From the NCBI GenBank assembly GCA_019694315.1, contig JAIBCE010000020.1, positions 1 through 45,196 on the forward strand: 45,196 nt of DNA. Reading direction: 5' to 3'. The notes beneath the pieces were generated by a model. It did not search any database. It was given only the letters and a program-made list of their open reading frames with translations, and was not told the origin of the DNA. Each line of letters opens with the position of its first letter. Position 1 is the first letter of the stretch. A program made the position numbers and the translations under genes. This DNA is from Sandaracinaceae bacterium (GTDB lineage: Bacteria; Myxococcota_A; Polyangia; Polyangiales; Sandaracinaceae). Shown in pieces: positions 40,889-45,196 of this stretch.

Positions 40889-41731
40889 ATGCCGCCCTCG
40901 ACCCCGCCTCGGGGAAAGCCCCCGACCCCGCATGGGGCGATCCCGCACGCGCTCTCGCGGCGCGGCTCGCTGCACTCGCTCGCGGTGCCGAGCCTCTGGG
41001 CCCACCGGGGCGTGAGCGCGCACGCGCCCGAGAACTCGGAGCTCGCGTTCGCGCTCGCGATCGAGGACGGCGCCGACGGAGTGGAGCTCGACGTGCGCGA
41101 CGCGGGCTGCGGGACGGTCGTGGTCGCGCACGACCCCACGCTCGAGAGGGTCGCGGGGCGCGAGGGGGTCGTCGCGCAGATGACGGCGGCGGCGCTCGCG
41201 GAGGTCGAGCTGGCGGGGCCCGGAGACACGCGCTCGAGGGGCCTGCCCACGCTCGATCGCGCGATCGATCAGGTGCTGTCGGCGGGGCTCCGCCTCAACG
41301 TCGAGATCAAGGGCGACGTGCCCGATCGACTGCGCCTCGCGTCGCGCGTGGCCGCGGTGCTGGCGCGCCGAACGCCGGCCGAGCGCGAGGCGATCGTGGT
41401 GTCGTCGTTTCGTCCCGAGATCCTCGTGGCGCTCCGGGCCGCGGGCGCCCGTGTGCCCGTGGGCTTCCTCTTCGACGCCGAGAACACGGGCCGCTACCGG
41501 GCCGCCGCGCTCGTCCGCGCGATCCGGCCCGACGGGGTGCATCCGCAATTCCGCCTCGCCGACAGGGCGTCGGTGGCGCGCTGGAAACGCGCGGGGCTCT
41601 TCGTGAACGTGTGGACCGTCGATGACGAGGAACGCCTGAGGATCCTGGCCTCTCATGGCGTCGACGGGCTGATCACGAACGACCCGGCGCGCGCGCGCGC
41701 GGCCTTCGCGACTGCCGACACGGCCCGCTGA
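40889..41731 (+). CDS. Glycerophosphodiester phosphodiesterase
   Basis: Hydrolyses glycerophosphodiesters to glycerol-3-phosphate and an alcohol. The GDPD core is clear: AHRGVSAHAPENS (catalytic His39, Arg40, with Glu48-Asn49), GVELDVRDAG and VVVAHDPTLERV (second His), LPTLDRAIDQV, LNVEIKGD, VVSSFRPEIL, FVNVWTVDDEE and DGLITNDPA. At 280 residues it is a normal bacterial length with no signal peptide, so it is cytosolic. The ATG at 40889 is chosen; the open frame to 40742 lies over the divergent gene's 5' end. infA follows after 119 bp with its own promoter. Confidence 0.9.
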   Translation: MPPSTPPRGKPPTPHGAIPHALSRRGSLHSLAVPSLWAHRGVSAHAPENSELAFALAIEDGADGVELDVRDAGCGTVVVAHDPTLERVAGREGVVAQMTAAALAEVELAGPGDTRSRGLPTLDRAIDQVLSAGLRLNVEIKGDVPDRLRLASRVAAVLARRTPAEREAIVVSSFRPEILVALRAAGARVPVGFLFDAENTGRYRAAALVRAIRPDGVHPQFRLADRASVARWKRAGLFVNVWTVDDEERLRILASHGVDGLITNDPARARAAFATADTAR

Positions 41732-41756
41732 TCCGGCGTTCGGGCGGGGCCCCTCG

Positions 41757-41785
41757 TTGCCACCCCGGCCTCCGCGCACTAAAAG
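41757..41785 (+). promoter_or_regulatory. Sigma-70-like promoter of infA
   Basis: TTGCCA (41757-41762), a 17-nt spacer and TAAAAG (41780-41785). The predicted start of transcription is near 41792, giving a leader of about 60 nt before the GTG at 41851. Confidence 0.5.
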
Positions 41786-41809
41786 GGCGGCCCGATCCGT
41801 TCGGGGTCG

Positions 41810-41826
41810 CTCGGTCCTCGACCGAG
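41810..41826 (+). promoter_or_regulatory. Leader hairpin of infA
   Basis: CTCGGTC (41810-41816) and GACCGAG (41820-41826) form a perfect 7-bp stem with a 3-nt loop, 15 nt before the GGAGG at 41842. It could tune translation or mRNA stability. Confidence 0.45.
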
Positions 41827-41850
41827 GGAGTGTCTGGATTCGGAGGTCGT

Positions 41851-42114
41851 GTGGCACGCAAGCGCGGCAATCAGGACGAGTACTACGACGAGAGCAGTGA
41901 GCGAGACGATCACGTCAAGCTCGACGGCGTGATCACGAACGTCTTCGCGGGCGGTCAGTTCGAGGTGAAGACGGACGCCGGCGCCGTGGTGCGCGCCCAG
42001 CTGTGTGGCCGCATGCGCAAGTACCGCATCCGCGTGATCCTCGGCGATCGCGTCACCGTCGCGCTCTCGCCGTACGACCTCACGCACGGGATGATCGTCT
42101 ACCGCGCGAAGTGA
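41851..42114 (+). CDS. infA: Translation initiation factor IF-1
   Basis: IF-1 binds the ribosomal A site during initiation. The OB fold is complete: VKLDGVITNVFAGGQFEVKT, VVRAQLCGRMRKYRIRV and ILGDRVTVALSPYDLTHG with a final IVYRAK. The 87 residues exceed the usual 71-73 because of a charged N-terminal extension (ARKRGNQDEYYDESSERDD). The GTG at 41851 has GGAGG 4 nt upstream, which favours it over the GTG at 41830. It stands outside any ribosomal-protein operon, next to GDPD, so it may be an extra paralogue. A promoter and a leader hairpin are visible upstream. Confidence 0.93.
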   Translation: MARKRGNQDEYYDESSERDDHVKLDGVITNVFAGGQFEVKTDAGAVVRAQLCGRMRKYRIRVILGDRVTVALSPYDLTHGMIVYRAK

Positions 42115-42172
42115 GCGTGACGGGAGCGCGCCGTCGCGCACGGCGCCTCACGGATCCGACTCGGGGGCTGGG

Positions 42173-42418
42173 ATGGGCGCGATCGACGATCTCCGCGTGG
42201 CGTACCTCCAGCTCGGGGAGGCGATCCTCGAGCTGCGACGCGTGCGGCGCGATCGCTTCACGCAGAACGACACGAACCTCTCGTGCTTCGCCGACGCGGA
42301 TCGCGCGATCATCGCCGCCGATGCCGCGCTCTACCGCGCGTGTCAGGCGCTCGCCGTGCTCTTCGTGGTGCTCGGCCTCGTGGGGCTCACGCTGTTCTTC
42401 CTCGCCATGCTCGGCTGA
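42173..42418 (+). CDS. Small hypothetical protein with one C-terminal membrane helix
   Basis: An 81-residue protein. A charged helical part with LRVAYLQLGEAILELRRVRR comes first; a membrane helix follows (about residues 58-80, ALAVLFVVLGLVGLTLFFLA). It is a tail-anchored-type inner-membrane protein with no recognised family. The ATG follows GGGCTGGG. It lies 58 bp after infA in the same direction and converges with the nucleotidase gene. Confidence 0.6.
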   Translation: MGAIDDLRVAYLQLGEAILELRRVRRDRFTQNDTNLSCFADADRAIIAADAALYRACQALAVLFVVLGLVGLTLFFLAMLG

Positions 42419-42470
42419 GCGGCTTCGAGCCCGCGCCACGCGCGCCGATCCATCCGAGTGACACGTGCAC

Positions 42471-44204
42471 TCACTCGCAGCGGACGGGGCGCTCCGAGGG
42501 AAGCGCCACGCGAGGGTGGGCTGCGTCGAAGAGGGCGTGCGGATCCACGGTGCCGCTGCGCGCGCGGAGGATCGCGATCATCGCCTCGCGGATCGGCGGA
42601 TCGTCCTCGAGCGTCAGCGCGCCCTCGCGCTCGCGCACCTCGCTGAGCACGCCGTCGCCGCCGGTCGCGAGGAAGTCCGACACCACCACCGTGATGGGCT
42701 CGTCGTCGCGCAGCGCGCGGCCGTCTTCGCGCGCGAGCGAGGCCACGAGCGTGGGGCCGTCGCAGCGCAGCGTCGCGCGGAGACCCGAGATCGAGAGGAA
42801 GCTCGTGTCGCGGCTCGCGTTGCGCACGAGCATCTGCGCGAGATCGCGCGCCTCCATGCGCACGAGCGCGAAGCGATTGTCGAACGGCAGCGCCTCGTAG
42901 AACGCGCCGTAGACGAGCGGGCCGGCGGGCAGATCGGCCCGGAGGCCTCCGCCGTTGTAGAGCGCCACGTCGGCCTGTGGGCGCGCGGCGCGCATGAGAT
43001 CGGTGAAGAGATTGCCGAGCGCGCTCTCGCGATCGCCCGAGCGGCTCACCTCGGCCGAGAGCGTGACGCCCACCGCCTGCGCGCGGATCTCGGCGGCGTG
43101 GGCGATCGCGCGCGCGGTGGTGGTGGCGACGCGCGCGTCGGGCGCGATGGGTCGCGACTCGTAGGTGGTGCTGGCGCAGGCGGCGTCGCGGCAGAGATCG
43201 GTGGGCGCGAAGATCTCGCGGCCCACGACGCGACGGCTCGTGAGATCGAACGCGACGTCGACGCGGCCGAAGGCGCGGCCGTACGAGAACGACTCGAGGA
43301 TCGCGACGTCGTGGACGAAGTGGGCCATGCCCTGGTGCGTGTGGCCCGCGACGATCACGTCGACGGCGCCGGGGGGCAGGCCCTCGGCCAGTCGCATGAT
43401 CTCCTCGTCGGGGCGGCACGACGAGAGATCGTGCGCGTCCGCGAAGTGATCGCAGCGGCCGCCGGCGTGCGCGGCGACGAGGACGAGATCCACGCCGGTC
43501 GCGCGGAGGGCGCTCGCGTGCTCGGTGATCGCGTCGAGGAGCGGCCGCATCGCGAGATCGGCCACGTTCGCGGCGATCGTGGTGGTGAGCGTCTGCTCCG
43601 TCGTCACGCCGATCACACCGAGGCGCACGCCCGCGCGCTCGAGCGTGACGGTGGGCAGGACCGGGTGCTCGGTGGTGCCGAGCTCGGCGCGCGCCCCGCT
43701 CGCGCGCTCGAGCAAGTTCGCGGAGAGGAACGGGAAGGGGGCCTCCGCGATGCGCGCGCGGAGAGCTCCGCGAGGATCGTCGCCGCGATCGCGTGGCGTC
43801 GCGCGCTCGCCCACCGGGCCGTAGTCGAACTCGTGGTTGCCGATCGTCACCGCGTCGTAGCCGAGCGCCGCGTAGGCCTCGACGATGGGCGCGCCCTCGA
43901 CGAGGTTCGACTCGAGCGTGCCCTGGAACATGTCGCCGCCGTCGAGCAGGACGACGCCGCCGCCGTCGGAGGCCCGCGCGGCGCGGAGGCTCGCGAGGTA
44001 GCCCGAGAAGGCGGGCAGCGCCTCGATGTGGCCGTGGAGATCGTTGGTGCCGACGATCGAGAGCGTCACGACGCGGGGCGTGGGCGAGGGATCCTCGGGG
44101 CGCGGCGCGGCGCTGCCGCACGCGTGGAGCGCGAGGCCGAGCGGGAGCGCGGCGAGCGGGAGCGCGGCGAGGAGATCGAAGGAGCGGTGACGAGCGTGGC
44201 TCAC
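42471..44204 (-). CDS. 5'-nucleotidase/UshA-family metallophosphatase
   Basis: A 577-residue exported hydrolase of the UshA/CpdB type. A signal with LPLGLALHACGS (possible lipid-attached Cys) comes first. The metallophosphatase domain has TNDLHGHIE, LLDGGDMFQGT, GNHEFDYGP, AAHAGGRCDHF and AGHTHQGMAHF, so all metal ligands are visible. The C-terminal nucleotide-binding domain has NLFTDLMRAARPQADVALYNGGGLR, PFDNRFALVRM and VVVSDFLATGGDG. It would remove phosphate from extracellular nucleotides in the periplasm. The GTG at 44204 overlaps the upstream stop by 4 nt (GTGA), so it is translationally coupled to the HExxH membrane protein. Confidence 0.9.
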   Translation of the reverse strand: MSHARHRSFDLLAALPLAALPLGLALHACGSAAPRPEDPSPTPRVVTLSIVGTNDLHGHIEALPAFSGYLASLRAARASDGGGVVLLDGGDMFQGTLESNLVEGAPIVEAYAALGYDAVTIGNHEFDYGPVGERATPRDRGDDPRGALRARIAEAPFPFLSANLLERASGARAELGTTEHPVLPTVTLERAGVRLGVIGVTTEQTLTTTIAANVADLAMRPLLDAITEHASALRATGVDLVLVAAHAGGRCDHFADAHDLSSCRPDEEIMRLAEGLPPGAVDVIVAGHTHQGMAHFVHDVAILESFSYGRAFGRVDVAFDLTSRRVVGREIFAPTDLCRDAACASTTYESRPIAPDARVATTTARAIAHAAEIRAQAVGVTLSAEVSRSGDRESALGNLFTDLMRAARPQADVALYNGGGLRADLPAGPLVYGAFYEALPFDNRFALVRMEARDLAQMLVRNASRDTSFLSISGLRATLRCDGPTLVASLAREDGRALRDDEPITVVVSDFLATGGDGVLSEVREREGALTLEDDPPIREAMIAILRARSGTVDPHALFDAAHPRVALPSERPVRCE

Positions 44205-45196
44205 GGTCGCGACGATAGCCGGCCTTCGCGGAGCCAGCGCACCAAGAAGACGATCGGGTGGATCAGCGTGAGCGCGAGCGCGGCGTGACCGAGGAGACCG
44301 AAGGTGGGACGCAGCTCGCTCTGGGCCCAGCCGTGATCGTGGACCAGGCGCTCGAGATCGCCGTCGCCTTGCTGGCTCGAGACGAACGAGCCCATCGGAA
44401 GAGGCCGTGTTCCGTCGGCGATCGCGAGATCGTGCTGCACGACCGACGCGAGCGCGATCACCGCGAAGAGCGCGAGGAGCCAGCGAAAGAAGTCCCAGCG
44501 TGCGCGCTCGGGCAGCGAGCCGGGGCCTCGGGGCACGTGGAACGCGAGGAGCGCGATCGCGGGCAGGAGCGCCTCGCCCGTGATGCCGCCGGCCACGAGC
44601 CAGCGCTCGCTCTGCTCGAGCGGCGTGAGGAGGCCGAGCGCGAAGACCGCTGCCATGCCGAGCGCGACGCCGATCGCGAGGGGCTTCTTCTCGCGCACGC
44701 CGTGGATCGCGAGCAGCACGGTGAAGAGCCACTCCATCGCGACGAGCACGTTCGAGCGCTCGTACGACCACGAGGTCCAGCCGAAGGGCAGAGGCAGCGC
44801 GCTTCGCCCCGTGCTCCACGCGACGAGCGCGTGACCGAGCTCGTGGAACTGGATGCGCGCGAGGATCGCGATCGCCTCGCCGAAGTGGCTCCACGCGAAG
44901 AGCCAGGCGAGCGCGAGCATGCCCGTGAGGATCGCGAGCTCGCGCGCGGGGCCGGGGGCGTAGAACGGGTGCTCGACGACGTGCGAAGGCGTGCCGCCGC
45001 TGGCCTCGGCGGGCTCGCCCTCGGGGCGCGCGGACGCGCGAGGAGCGCTCGGCGTGGGCTCGCCCTGCTCGAGGGCGGGTCTGTGCAGCGAGGTGCGTGA
45101 TCGGCGCTCCTCGCGCTCCTTCGCGCTCGCCTTGATCGACGCGAGGGCGTCGTCGGTCACCCAGAGGCGGGCGCAGGCACGACACGCGCGCACCTC
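44201..45196 (-). CDS. HExxH membrane protein (M50-like), probably 5'-truncated by the window edge
   Basis: At least 331 residues. The open frame continues to the window edge, and the first visible residues (CRACARLWVTDDAL) look like the second half of a zinc ribbon, so the start probably lies outside. A charged linker follows, then about six membrane helices. The metalloprotease motif is QFHELGHALVAWSTG (His117-His121 counting from the GTG at 45193), as in site-2-protease-like M50 enzymes. The second M50 motif (NPxPxxDG-like) is not evident, so activity is uncertain. It overlaps the 5'-nucleotidase by 4 nt, so the two are co-translated. Confidence 0.76.
   Translation of the reverse strand, partial: EVRACRACARLWVTDDALASIKASAKEREERRSRTSLHRPALEQGEPTPSAPRASARPEGEPAEASGGTPSHVVEHPFYAPGPARELAILTGMLALAWLFAWSHFGEAIAILARIQFHELGHALVAWSTGRSALPLPFGWTSWSYERSNVLVAMEWLFTVLLAIHGVREKKPLAIGVALGMAAVFALGLLTPLEQSERWLVAGGITGEALLPAIALLAFHVPRGPGSLPERARWDFFRWLLALFAVIALASVVQHDLAIADGTRPLPMGSFVSSQQGDGDLERLVHDHGWAQSELRPTFGLLGHAALALTLIHPIVFLVRWLREGRLSSRP

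Noticed and set aside
44205..45185. N-terminal extension of the 5'-nucleotidase
   Set aside because: It is a shadow of the HExxH gene; only the GTG at 44204 gives a signal peptide.

Overview
The window reads as chromosomal DNA of a high-GC, delta-proteobacterium-like predator or soil bacterium, most likely a myxobacterium (Myxococcota; Sandaracinus/Polyangiales-like). The basis is gene style, not a search: lipoproteins with Asp/Ala-rich linkers, RCC1, FG-GAP and MopE-type motifs, a Pkn-type Ser/Thr kinase with a TPR-like tail, a GH75 chitosanase lipoprotein and a three-PAS hybrid histidine kinase. GC content looks uniformly near 70%. I see no rRNA, tRNA, CRISPR array, insertion sequence or phage gene. 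Coding density is very high, and no gap between genes exceeds about 140 bp.

Layout. 1-6760: the end of an FG-GAP repeat protein, a YHS-domain lipoprotein, a PlsC-like acyltransferase, uridine kinase, an orphan MlaF-like ABC ATPase with an unusual Walker B, a hypothetical protein and an RCC1-repeat lipoprotein. 6809-10902: a modification cluster of two SPASM-type radical SAM enzymes, a GT2 glycosyltransferase translationally coupled to one of them, and an embedded methyltransferase in the opposite orientation. 11004-20594: Ser/Thr kinase, GH75 chitosanase lipoprotein, a small lipoprotein, pyruvate kinase, a zinc-ribbon protein, a small helical protein, a two-repeat secreted protein, a second acyltransferase, an EEP-family hydrolase and MsrB. 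21252-28556: five tightly packed co-directional genes: two unrecognised proteins, a RavA-like MoxR AAA+ ATPase, a vWA protein and a TPR-HEAT protein. 28648-36534: a MopE-motif lipoprotein, a hybrid sensor kinase divergent from a P-type cation ATPase, and a PAP2-family protein. 36599-45196: hypotheticals, a B-box/Yip1-like membrane protein with a 21-bp minisatellite, a DUF2141 protein, GDPD, a stand-alone IF-1, a small membrane protein, and a 5'-nucleotidase coupled to an HExxH membrane protein that runs off the window edge.

The most system-like region is 21252-28556. A MoxR ATPase and a vWA protein side by side form a known chaperone-like pairing (RavA-ViaA in E. coli; MoxR-vWA 'ternary' systems predicted to act in biological conflicts). 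Here the partners are two families I do not recognise plus a TPR-HEAT scaffold, with no beta-propeller or FtsH visible. The second candidate is the radical SAM/glycosyltransferase cluster at 6809-10902. A recurring regulatory theme is that several genes lacking a Shine-Dalgarno sequence have a TANNNT hexamer 5-9 nt before the start codon, suggesting leaderless transcripts, while SD-led genes such as infA carry GGAGG about 4 nt before the start.
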